A DNA stretch of 12,598 nucleotides from CAITNM01 sp964446295 (lineage in GTDB: Bacteria > Pseudomonadota > Alphaproteobacteria > Paracaedibacterales > CAITNM01), in assembly GCA_964446295.1 (NCBI GenBank), contig CAYUNR010000045.1, positions 1 through 12,598 of the forward strand, written 5' to 3'. Below are positions 1 to 6,583 of the stretch, piece after piece (position 1 is the first letter of the stretch; the number at the start of each line of letters is the position of its first letter). The notes under the pieces were generated by a model. The model was given only the letters and a program-made list of their open reading frames with translations, did no database searches and was not told the origin of the DNA. Position numbers and translations under genes: made by a program.

Positions 1-1
1 T

Positions 2-1594
2 CTAGGATTTGGTGCCTCACTTATTTCTATTTTTGCTCGTCTTGGTGGCGGTATTTTCACTAAAGGGGCTGACGTAGGGGCTGACCTTGTTGGAAAACTT
101 GAAGCAGGTATTCCAGAAGATGATCCACGCAACCCTGCAGTTATTGCAGATAACGTTGGAGATAACGTTGGTGACTGCGCAGGAATGGCAGCTGATCTCT
201 TTGAGACATACGTGGTAACTATCGTTGCTTCTATGCTTTTAGCAGCTATTTATTTTACTGGTGACTTACAACAAAAATTGATGACTTATCCATTAGCATT
301 AGGTGCTGTATGTATTGTTGGCACAATTGCTGGAACGTTTTTTGTGCGTCTTGGTAAAGACAAGAACATCATGAAAGCGCTTTATAAAGGTTTGCTTGCT
401 GCATCAGTTCTTTCAGCAGGATTAATTTTTTGGGTGACCAACCATATGTTTGGTGGCGTAACAGAAGCTATGGTTATCAATAACCAAAGCTTTAGCGTAA
501 CTTCTTTACATATATGCGGACTAACCGGTTTAGTTGTTACAGGATTGTTGGTATGGGTAACTGAGTACTACACCTCTACGAACTACTGCCCTGTGCGAAG
601 CATTGCTCAGTCTTCCACGACTGGACATGCAACAAACATTATCCAAGGTTTGGCCGTTTCGTTAGAATCAACTGCACTTCCCGTTGTAATTATTTGCATG
701 GGAATTTTGGTAGCTCACCTTCAAGCAGGAATATTGGGTATTACTGTTGCAGCAACAACGATGTTAGCTTTAGCTGGTATGGTTGTAGCACTTGACGCAT
801 ACGGACCTGTTACAGACAATGCTGGTGGAATTGCAGAAATGGCTGAATTGCCAAAATCTGTTCGTACAGTAACCGATGCATTAGATGCTGTTGGAAATAC
901 AACAAAAGCTGTAACTAAAGGATATGCCATTGGCTCTGCTGGTTTAGCTGCTCTTGTGCTGTTTTCTGCGTACACTCAAGATCTGAAACACTATTTCCCG
1001 TCTCTTTCGGTGGAATTTAGCTTAGAAGATCCATACGTACTTATTGGCTTGCTGATTGGTGGCATGTTGCCATTCTTGTTTGCTTCTATGGGCATGAAAG
1101 CTGTAGGACGTGCAGGAAGCGCTGTTGTGGTTGAAGTGCGTCGTCAGTTTAAGGAAATTCCTGGCATTATGGAGGGCACAGCTCGACCAGATTACAGTGC
1201 AGCTGTTGATATGCTTACAAAATCAGCAATTACGGAAATGATTGTTCCTTCAATGCTACCTCTAATAGCTCCAGTTGCAATTTACGTCATTGTAAACTTT
1301 GTTGTAGGTCAAGCTGAAGCGTTTGCAGCCCTGGGCGCTATGCTGATGGGCACTATCGTTACCGGATTGTTCGTGGCAATTTCCATGACGTCAGGCGGTG
1401 GAGCTTGGGATAATGCAAAGAAGTATATTGAGGATGGTCACTTTGGGGGTAAGGGGTCTGAGGCCCATAAAGCTGCCATTACTGGTGATACAGTAGGTGA
1501 CCCTTATAAAGATACCGCTGGCCCTGCAATTAACCCAATGATTAAAATTATCAACATTGTGGCATTGCTGCTACTGGCAATTCTTGCTCACTAA
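2..1594 (+). CDS. hppA: Membrane-bound proton-translocating pyrophosphatase, 5'-truncated by the window edge
   Basis: This is an integral membrane pump that hydrolyses PPi and moves protons across the inner membrane. The frame is open from base 2, giving 530 visible residues of a family usually near 700, so about 165 N-terminal residues lie outside. The first in-frame ATG (185) is not a start: it is the Met inside the family motif DNVGDNVGDCAGMAADLFE (about 152-208). Just upstream are GGGIFTKGADVGADLVGK and EAGIPEDDPRNPAVIADN, the acidic PPi/Mg-binding loops. The second substrate-binding segment is visible as DAYGPVTDNAGGIAEMAEL, and the third near the C-terminus as SGGGAWDNAKKYIE followed by GDTVGDPYKDTAGPAINP. 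Many hydrophobic spans lie between these. The motif GNTTKAVTKG carries Lys (codon 905-907) and Thr (914-916) at the positions that mark potassium-independent enzymes, whereas potassium-dependent ones have Ala there. The gene ends at TAA just before a strong terminator. Confidence 0.97.
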   Translation, partial: LGFGASLISIFARLGGGIFTKGADVGADLVGKLEAGIPEDDPRNPAVIADNVGDNVGDCAGMAADLFETYVVTIVASMLLAAIYFTGDLQQKLMTYPLALGAVCIVGTIAGTFFVRLGKDKNIMKALYKGLLAASVLSAGLIFWVTNHMFGGVTEAMVINNQSFSVTSLHICGLTGLVVTGLLVWVTEYYTSTNYCPVRSIAQSSTTGHATNIIQGLAVSLESTALPVVIICMGILVAHLQAGILGITVAATTMLALAGMVVALDAYGPVTDNAGGIAEMAELPKSVRTVTDALDAVGNTTKAVTKGYAIGSAGLAALVLFSAYTQDLKHYFPSLSVEFSLEDPYVLIGLLIGGMLPFLFASMGMKAVGRAGSAVVVEVRRQFKEIPGIMEGTARPDYSAAVDMLTKSAITEMIVPSMLPLIAPVAIYVIVNFVVGQAEAFAALGAMLMGTIVTGLFVAISMTSGGGAWDNAKKYIEDGHFGGKGSEAHKAAITGDTVGDPYKDTAGPAINPMIKIINIVALLLLAILAH

Positions 1595-1614
1595 TACGCT
1601 AGTAGTGACAAAAT

Positions 1615-1643
1615 AAAAAACCCGCTTTATTGCGGGTTTTTTT
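1615..1643. terminator. Bidirectional intrinsic terminator between hppA and the SDR gene
   Basis: The stem is CCCGC (1621-1625), loop TTTATT, GCGGG (1632-1636). It is flanked by six A (1615-1620) and seven T (1637-1643), which extend the pairing and provide a U tract on either strand. hppA ends at 1594 (+), and the convergent SDR gene's stop codon (1644-1642) lies at the edge of the structure, so one hairpin can end both transcripts. Confidence 0.93.
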
Positions 1644-2433
1644 ATTGAGAATAGCCCTTGATTATGTCTTCAAGCCCGTCGATATAATTTTTGAATTTCA
1701 TCGTGTAACCATACGTCGCAATTTTTTCCGCGTTCACTTTTTTACAATCTTGATAAAACTCAAGAGCCATGGGTGATAAATTTGCGTAAGCAAATGAAAC
1801 TAAAGGTGGATAACCTTTACCAAGTAAATCACAAGCATGTTCCACGACGACTCTAGAAGGTGCTGGAAAACTATCAGCTAAATTATAAATACCCGTTAGT
1901 TTGTTGAAAAAGGCAAAATGACTAAACCCCGCAATATCTTCAACGTGAACACGTGAAAAAACGTGCCCTGGTTTATCAATTCTTTTGGCGCTTCCTGTAT
2001 CCAGTTGATCAAAAACAGAACGACCCGGTCCATAAATTCCAGCTATTCTTAATACACAAGCTTTAGGTAACGCCATCCATTTTCTTTCAATTTCCAGACG
2101 TTGCCTGCTTCTTTCATTGCTTGGGCTGCATAAACTTTCTTCAGTTACCCAATCCCCCTGATGATCACCATACACACTAGTACTAGAACAATAAGCTGCC
2201 CAACAAGTTGGCAAATATTTTTCAAGCACTGGATCAGCTCCATCAATAGGCGGAATCGTTGAAATAATTCCATCAACCTCTGGCAAACAATCATCAAAAT
2301 GAATTACCGAAACATTTTGATCTTTAACATCTTCGGGGTGACGCGTAACGACTATAACTTTATTATCTGGCAAAAACTCTTTAATCAAAAATTTTGCAAC
2401 GTAACCGTATCCAAAAATTGCAATTGATCTCAT
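1642..2433 (-). CDS. Atypical SDR-family NAD(P)-binding protein (YeeZ-like)
   Basis: A predicted cytoplasmic protein of 263 residues with a Rossmann fold. The N-terminal beta strand and glycine-rich loop read IAIFGYGYVAKFL (residues 4-16). SSTSVYGD lies at 83-90 and RIAGIYGPGR at 129-138, followed by VHVEDIAGF and YNLAD, in the order seen in extended or atypical SDRs such as E. coli YeeZ. The classical YxxxK pair is not complete: Tyr88 is followed by Gln at the Lys position (YGDHQ). The enzyme may therefore be non-classical or a binding or regulatory member, and no substrate can be assigned. The start chosen is ATG 2433, which has AAGG about 9 nt upstream and the Rossmann strand right after it. 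An in-frame GTG at 2460 would add nine residues but overlaps a likely -10 element. It is divergent from the O-methyltransferase gene and shares the two-way terminator with hppA. Confidence 0.85.
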   Translation of the reverse strand: MRSIAIFGYGYVAKFLIKEFLPDNKVIVVTRHPEDVKDQNVSVIHFDDCLPEVDGIISTIPPIDGADPVLEKYLPTCWAAYCSSTSVYGDHQGDWVTEESLCSPSNERSRQRLEIERKWMALPKACVLRIAGIYGPGRSVFDQLDTGSAKRIDKPGHVFSRVHVEDIAGFSHFAFFNKLTGIYNLADSFPAPSRVVVEHACDLLGKGYPPLVSFAYANLSPMALEFYQDCKKVNAEKIATYGYTMKFKNYIDGLEDIIKGYSQ

Positions 2434-2458
2434 ACAACCTAGCCTTTTTAAGGTTCGC

Positions 2459-2466
2459 ACTATAGT
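2459..2466. promoter_or_regulatory. Palindromic -10-like element in the SDR/methyltransferase divergent spacer
   Basis: ACTATAGT is its own reverse complement, so TATAGT (4 of 6 matches to TATAAT, including the key A2 and final T) reads on both strands. On either strand it would place transcription starts inside the roughly 60-bp spacer, ahead of ATG 2433 (-) and ATG 2496 (+). No good -35 hexamer accompanies it on either strand. This is a candidate shared core promoter, inferred from sequence only. Confidence 0.4.
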
Positions 2467-2495
2467 ATCAAGAAAACATTTTCATAAACAGCGTG

Positions 2496-3164
2496 ATGAC
2501 TACTTATCAGGATCAAAAAGCTATTCAGCTAACAAAAGAATTACGTGAATATCTTTTGCAAGTTGGAGTTCGTGAACCTGCATGCTTAAAAAAATTACGT
2601 GAACAGACAGCGAGCATGCCTGAGCGAAACATGCAAATTTTGCCCGAGCAAGGTCAATTCATAGCAATGCTTGTTAAAATTCTTTGTCCTAAACGTATTT
2701 TAGAAATTGGCACTTATACTGGGTATAGTGCTTTATGCATTGCATTAGCACTACCAAGCGTGAGTATTACAGCGCTTGATAAAAATGCTGACTGGACAAA
2801 AATTGCACTTAAGCATTGGAAAGAAGCTGAAGTCAGCGATCGTATTCAGCTAATCATAGGGCCTGCACTTGAAACACTTAAAACTTTTGAAGATCAATCC
2901 TTTGATCTTGTTTTTATCGATGCTAATAAGAGCCATTACCCAGATTACTACGAAGAAAGCTTAAGAGTTGTCAGTGCAAATGGAGTCATCCTTATTGATA
3001 ACGTTTTATGGAATGGTCGCGTTATTGATTCTGCCCATTCAGATTCAGGAACAAAAGCCATTCGCAAATTAAATGACATAATAAAAACCGACACTCGCGT
3101 AGACATTTGCATGTTGCCGATTGGTGATGGACTAACAATAGTAAAGAAAAGGCAACAATGGTAG
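2496..3164 (+). CDS. SAM-dependent O-methyltransferase, COMT/CCoAOMT-like (Methyltransf_3)
   Basis: A 222-residue, predicted soluble enzyme that should transfer methyl from SAM to a hydroxyl, probably with a divalent metal. The SAM-binding motif I reads ILEIGTYTGYSAL (residues 68-80), the acidic end of strand 2 is ITALDKN (91-97), and FDLVFIDANK (136-145) and LIDNVLWNG (166-174) carry the Asp142, Asp168 and Asn169 typical of the metal site in this family. An Asp near the C-terminus (IGDGL, 209-213) also fits. Length is usual for bacterial family members; the natural substrate (often a catechol-type ring) is not readable. The start is ambiguous: GTG 2493 directly precedes ATG 2496, and neither has a clear Shine-Dalgarno site, only A-rich sequence. 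ATG is preferred. The last codon TGG and stop TAG lie inside the 3' end of the oppositely oriented tRNA-Met gene, and no terminator is visible downstream. Confidence 0.92.
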   Translation: MTTYQDQKAIQLTKELREYLLQVGVREPACLKKLREQTASMPERNMQILPEQGQFIAMLVKILCPKRILEIGTYTGYSALCIALALPSVSITALDKNADWTKIALKHWKEAEVSDRIQLIIGPALETLKTFEDQSFDLVFIDANKSHYPDYYEESLRVVSANGVILIDNVLWNGRVIDSAHSDSGTKAIRKLNDIIKTDTRVDICMLPIGDGLTIVKKRQQW

Positions 3165-3235
3165 CGGAGGAGGGACTCGAACCCCCGACACCCGGATTAT
3201 GATTCCGGTGCTCTAACCAGCTGAGCTACTCCGCC
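3159..3235 (-). tRNA. tRNA-Met (CAT anticodon), elongator type
   Basis: Read on the minus strand, the 77 nt fold as a complete cloverleaf. The acceptor arm is GGCGGAG/CTCCGCT with a G-U closing pair, followed by discriminator A and encoded CCA. The D arm is GCTC/GAGC, the anticodon stem CCGGA/TCCGG holds loop ATCATAA (anticodon CAT), and the T arm is GGGGG/CCCTC around TTCGAGT. A mismatch at 1-72 and three G-C pairs ending the anticodon stem would be expected for an initiator and are absent. Overall the sequence resembles alphaproteobacterial elongator Met tRNAs rather than the lysidine-modified Ile(CAT) tRNA, though anticodon alone cannot exclude the latter. The 3' end (3159-3164) overlaps the last codon and stop of the convergent methyltransferase gene. 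Confidence 0.97.
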
Positions 3236-3244
3236 ATAAGGCGT

Positions 3245-3273
3245 AATATAAAATTTAGTGAAGGATTTGTCAA
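3245..3273 (-). promoter_or_regulatory. Sigma70-type promoter of tRNA-Met
   Basis: On the minus strand there is a perfect -35 TTGACA (3273-3268), a 17-bp spacer, and -10 TATATT (3250-3245; 5 of 6). The expected start, about 7 nt downstream, falls near 3238, a few bases ahead of the mature tRNA 5' end at 3235. This is the clearest promoter in the window and fits a highly expressed stable RNA. Confidence 0.88.
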
Positions 3274-3310
3274 ATAGATAAACATTGGCACGCACCTTCA
3301 CGATTAACAT

Positions 3311-4624
3311 CTATCCACCACAACAATGAGTATTAAGAACTGTGTAAGCACACTGAACTAAAATGAGAGAGAAAAATACCTTTTTATACATACCGATATC
3401 AACCAAATTTTCTTCAATATATTGATTTAAAGCTGCCACCCAAATCCATACAGGGATAAAAATCACGATAGATAGCCTATATACAGATATACCTTGGAAA
3501 GAAAAAAAAGCCGTAAATAGAAAGGCAACCAGAAAACAATTGACAGCCAAATTTCTTAATTGCAAATTGATAGTTAATCTTTTCTTTTTCAAAAAACCAA
3601 AGCTTACAGTTAGAAGAGCAAGAGTTACTGGCACAAATCTATCTCCACAACGTAAGACCGAAAAAAAATTATTTAACCACCTCGTAATAATACCTAGCAT
3701 TCCTTTTTCATGGTAAACAGCTAGTATCCAAGTAAATTGATCGCATGTTTCTGCTTCGTAGAAAAAGATTTTTCCATTTATAGATATTACATATGCAGAC
3801 CATAAAAGCATCGGCAAGGAAAATAAGACCGCAAAAATTATAACTCTTTTTATGTCTTCTGAAGTTACATTTAAATTACCATTTACAAATTTTCGCCTAA
3901 GAATTTCGATTGCTATCGCCGCAATCGGCACTAATATGAATGTTCCATAACAAATTAGCCCATATCCAGAACACGCCATTAAAGTGTACATATGAAATGT
4001 TTTGAAAAAATCGTCACTAAGAATTTTATGTACAGTCCACACCAAGAGCACGGGTAAAAAGACATTAAAAATTTGGGTATGAGGACTGTAAAAATACACT
4101 TTAATTACATCGTTAAATGCTAGCATTAATAAAGCACAGGCAGCAGAAAAAACAATTTGTCGATTGGTTATAACTTGCTTTCCTAGCAGGAAAGCCGCAC
4201 ATAAAAATAGAAAGTTTAAAATTGCATAGCTCAAAAAGGGAGCAGGCATATCTGCCATAGCTGTTTTTTCAAATTTCGAAGACCCTTTTATTGGCGATGT
4301 TGGATTCATGTTTTCCATAAGAATATTCGTTAATGGCCTAACGATGTCAGATACAAATTTAGCAAGAAAAATAAGGCCTGGTCTTGACTGACGTACAGCT
4401 CTCGGATGAAGCAGTTCTCTTAAATCACTAGCTCCTTTTAAAAAATCAGGCGCATCGCAGTCCATTGTAATTCCGAATGGTTTCTTAATATACACATTAA
4501 CTTGACAAAGCTTTCTTTCAATATCGTCCGGCTGACGTGGCCCTATCAACAACGCAACTAGATAGACCATAAATAAAATAAAAAGCGCCACAAAACGTTT
4601 ATTTAATCGCGCTATATTAAGCAT
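3311..4624 (-). CDS. Unrecognised polytopic membrane protein (possibly GT-C glycosyltransferase-like)
   Basis: I do not recognise this 437-residue protein by family. It has roughly ten hydrophobic spans, near residues 10-28, 130-150, 155-170, 186-200, 212-240, 261-282, 331-346, 360-376, 381-400 and 415-430. A long, presumably periplasmic loop (29-129) lies between the first two spans. That loop has two Cys (40, 56), an acidic patch DCDAPDFL (55-62) and QSRPGLIFLA (79-88). An acidic loop after TM1 followed by an R-P-L-like segment recalls GT-C fold sugar transferases, but this is only a resemblance. The tail ends in HCCGG. ATG 4624 was chosen; GTG 4630 would add two residues, and neither has a clear ribosome site. 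The gene stands alone between tRNA-Met and prfA, looks AT-richer than its neighbours, and ends with TAG about 37 bp upstream of the tRNA promoter, with no terminator in between. Confidence 0.8.
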   Translation of the reverse strand: MLNIARLNKRFVALFILFMVYLVALLIGPRQPDDIERKLCQVNVYIKKPFGITMDCDAPDFLKGASDLRELLHPRAVRQSRPGLIFLAKFVSDIVRPLTNILMENMNPTSPIKGSSKFEKTAMADMPAPFLSYAILNFLFLCAAFLLGKQVITNRQIVFSAACALLMLAFNDVIKVYFYSPHTQIFNVFLPVLLVWTVHKILSDDFFKTFHMYTLMACSGYGLICYGTFILVPIAAIAIEILRRKFVNGNLNVTSEDIKRVIIFAVLFSLPMLLWSAYVISINGKIFFYEAETCDQFTWILAVYHEKGMLGIITRWLNNFFSVLRCGDRFVPVTLALLTVSFGFLKKKRLTINLQLRNLAVNCFLVAFLFTAFFSFQGISVYRLSIVIFIPVWIWVAALNQYIEENLVDIGMYKKVFFSLILVQCAYTVLNTHCCGG

Positions 4625-4744
4625 ATTCACAAATCAAATTATTTTTTTTAACAGTAAACACTTCTGTTCGTGTGCACAATCATAAACATTGCCCGATCCG
4701 CTAGTTTTTTGTAAACTACGCCTACGTATCATTTAGAGAGATTT

Positions 4745-5824
4745 ATGTCATTTGAGGTAAAATTAGACCGGTTAGTCACTCATCATCAAGAGTTACAAGA
4801 CCTGTTGGCGCACCATGACATGAAAGATGCTAAAGAATTTGCTCGTCTTTCCAAGGAATATAGTGACTTAACGGAAATTTCTGAGGTTATTCTAGAGCTT
4901 AGAAAAACACAACGAGAAAAAATTGACTTAGAAGCAATGCTAAATGATTCATCCCTAGAATCTGACATGAAAGCCATGGCTCAACAGGATTACGATGCAA
5001 TTCTTCATGCGCTTCCTGAATTTGAACAAAAAATAAAAGTTTTATTGTTGCCAAAAGATGCTGACGACGAACGTAACGCTATTTTAGAAGTTCGCGCTGG
5101 TGCAGGTGGTGATGAAGCAGGTTTGTTTGCTGCCAATCTATTTCGTATGTACCAACGGTATGCTGCGAATAAAGGATGGAAATTTGAAATTATTGCCCTA
5201 AGTGATACAGGTCTCGGAGCCATTCGCGAAGCAAGCGCTAGTATTGCAGGTAAGGGTGTGTTTGCAAGATTAAAATTTGAATCTGGCGTACATAGAGTCC
5301 AACGAGTACCTGAAACAGAATCAAGCGGCCGCGTGCATACATCAACAGCAACAGTAGCTGTACTTCCAGAAGTGGAAGATGTAGATATTCAGATTGATGA
5401 AAAAGATTTGCAAATTGATGTATATCGTGCTTCAGGTGCTGGTGGCCAGCATGTTAACACAACTGATAGCGCGGTGCGCATAACCCATATTCCAACAGGG
5501 GTCATTGTTACTTGCCAAGATGAACGTTCCCAACATAAAAACAAAGCCAAAGCGATGAAAATTTTGCGCGCAAGAATTTATGAGGCGGAGCGTCAACGCA
5601 AAGAAGATGAGCGGTCCGCAAGCCGTAAAGGGCAGGTGGGTACGGGCGATAGATCTGAGCGTATTCGTACCTATAATTTTCCTCAAGGACGTGTTAGCGA
5701 TCACCGCATTAACCTGACTCTTTATAAACTTTTACAAATTGTTGAAGGTGAAGCATTAGACGAACTTATTGATCCACTAATTTCTAATGACCAAGCAACC
5801 AGACTAGCAGAAGCAATTGATTAA
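4745..5824 (+). CDS. prfA: Peptide chain release factor 1 (RF1)
   Basis: Class I release factor that recognises UAA and UAG in the ribosomal A site and triggers peptide release. All 359 residues are present, the usual length. The codon-reading tripeptide is PET (189-191) within HRVQRVPETESSGRVHTS, the P-x-T form that distinguishes RF1 from the SPF motif of RF2. The catalytic GGQ is at 233-235 within SGAGGQHVNTTDSAVR; its Gln is normally methylated by PrmC. The N-terminal 100 residues are the helical domain 1, and GDRSERIRTYNFPQGRVSDHR is the conserved domain-3 stretch. ATG 4745 has an AGAGAG Shine-Dalgarno-like stretch 4 nt upstream. A TATCAT (4727-4732) could be the -10 but has no good -35. 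The yebC-family gene follows after 12 nt, so the two are probably co-transcribed. prmC, a common partner of prfA, is not present in this window. Confidence 0.98.
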   Translation: MSFEVKLDRLVTHHQELQDLLAHHDMKDAKEFARLSKEYSDLTEISEVILELRKTQREKIDLEAMLNDSSLESDMKAMAQQDYDAILHALPEFEQKIKVLLLPKDADDERNAILEVRAGAGGDEAGLFAANLFRMYQRYAANKGWKFEIIALSDTGLGAIREASASIAGKGVFARLKFESGVHRVQRVPETESSGRVHTSTATVAVLPEVEDVDIQIDEKDLQIDVYRASGAGGQHVNTTDSAVRITHIPTGVIVTCQDERSQHKNKAKAMKILRARIYEAERQRKEDERSASRKGQVGTGDRSERIRTYNFPQGRVSDHRINLTLYKLLQIVEGEALDELIDPLISNDQATRLAEAID

Positions 5825-5826
5825 AC

Positions 5827-5832
5827 GGGGGA
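5827..5832 (+). promoter_or_regulatory. Ribosome binding site of the yebC-family gene
   Basis: GGGGGA sits 4 nt before ATG 5837, inside the 12-nt gap after the prfA stop. Its position fixes the yebC start and supports translation from a shared prfA-yebC message. Confidence 0.7.
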
Positions 5833-5836
5833 CACT

Positions 5837-6583
5837 ATGGCAGGACATTCGCAGTTTAAAAATATCATGTATCGCAAGGGCGCACAGGATGCGAAGCGTG
5901 CTAAGATGTTTGCAAAAATCGCACGAGAAATTATTGTTTCTGTGAAATCAGGAGGAGCTGAACCTTCTTCAAATCCACGGCTAAGGGCAGCTTTAGCTTC
6001 CGCACGTGGCGCTAATATGCCAAAAGACAATGTTGATAGAGCAATCAAAAAAGCTAGTGGCGGAGATGATCTGAGTCAATATGAAGAAGTGCGTTATGAA
6101 GGTTACGGAGTTGCAGGAGTTGCCGTAATTGTTGAAACTTTAACTGATAATCGCAATCGCACTGCTTCTGAAGTACGCTCTACTTTAAGCAAAAATGGTG
6201 GAAATTTAGGCGAAACCGGAAGTGTTGGTTTTTGTTTTGAGCGCTTAGGCATGTTGCACTTCGATGCGTCAAAATTTAACTTTGATCAAGTATTTGAAGC
6301 AGCAGTCAATGCAGGTGCAGAAAATGTAGAAACAATTGATGATGCCCATGAAGTCACCTGTCATATGGAAGATTTTGCGACAGTACGCGATGCGTTAATT
6401 GAAACACTTGGCGACCCCAGAGAAGCAAAAATCATGTGGAGACCATTAACTACAATTGCAGTCAATGTGGATCAGGCAAAAACTTTGTTCAAAATAATAG
6501 ACACCCTAGAAGATAGTGATGACGTGCAAAACGTCTACACAAATGTAGAAATACCCGAAGAGGTATTAAAAGGTCTAAGTTAG
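5837..6583 (+). CDS. yebC: YebC/TACO1-family protein
   Basis: A 248-residue cytoplasmic protein, full length for the family. The N-terminus MAGHSQFKNIMYRKGAQDAK is the diagnostic YebC start, followed by the basic helical domain with RAALASARGANMPKDNVDRAIKK (about residues 50-72), YEEVRYEGYG (81-90), and TLTDNRNRTASEVRSTLSKNGG with the GxVxFCFER segment. The family was long listed as transcriptional regulators (PmpR-like); more recent work on YebC and mitochondrial TACO1 points to ribosome binding and relief of stalling at proline-rich stretches. Pairing with prfA here favours a translation role, by inference. In many proteobacteria the gene lies beside ruvC instead. The stop codon TAG (6581-6583) overlaps the stop of the convergent ligase-like gene, and no terminator is visible at that junction. 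Confidence 0.96.
   Translation: MAGHSQFKNIMYRKGAQDAKRAKMFAKIAREIIVSVKSGGAEPSSNPRLRAALASARGANMPKDNVDRAIKKASGGDDLSQYEEVRYEGYGVAGVAVIVETLTDNRNRTASEVRSTLSKNGGNLGETGSVGFCFERLGMLHFDASKFNFDQVFEAAVNAGAENVETIDDAHEVTCHMEDFATVRDALIETLGDPREAKIMWRPLTTIAVNVDQAKTLFKIIDTLEDSDDVQNVYTNVEIPEEVLKGLS

Noticed and set aside
185..187. ATG 185 as the hppA start
   Set aside because: Upstream codons back to base 2 encode conserved hppA motifs in the same frame, so this Met is internal.
721..975. 84-codon frame opposite hppA
   Set aside because: Low-complexity Ala/Val/Pro-rich translation antisense to conserved hppA motifs; no ribosome site.
3100..3158. Terminator for tRNA-Met within the methyltransferase 3' end
   Set aside because: GTTGCC and GGCAAC are inverted but about 30 nt apart with no U tract following; no credible hairpin terminator.
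4631..4744. Possible promoters for prfA and the orphan membrane gene in the 120-bp divergent spacer
   Set aside because: TATCAT (4727-4732) resembles a -10 but has no -35 at the right distance, and the minus strand is just A/T-rich; not strong enough to annotate.
5432..5704. 90-codon frame opposite prfA
   Set aside because: It is antisense to the most conserved part of RF1 (GGQ region), so the open frame follows from codon bias, not from a gene.
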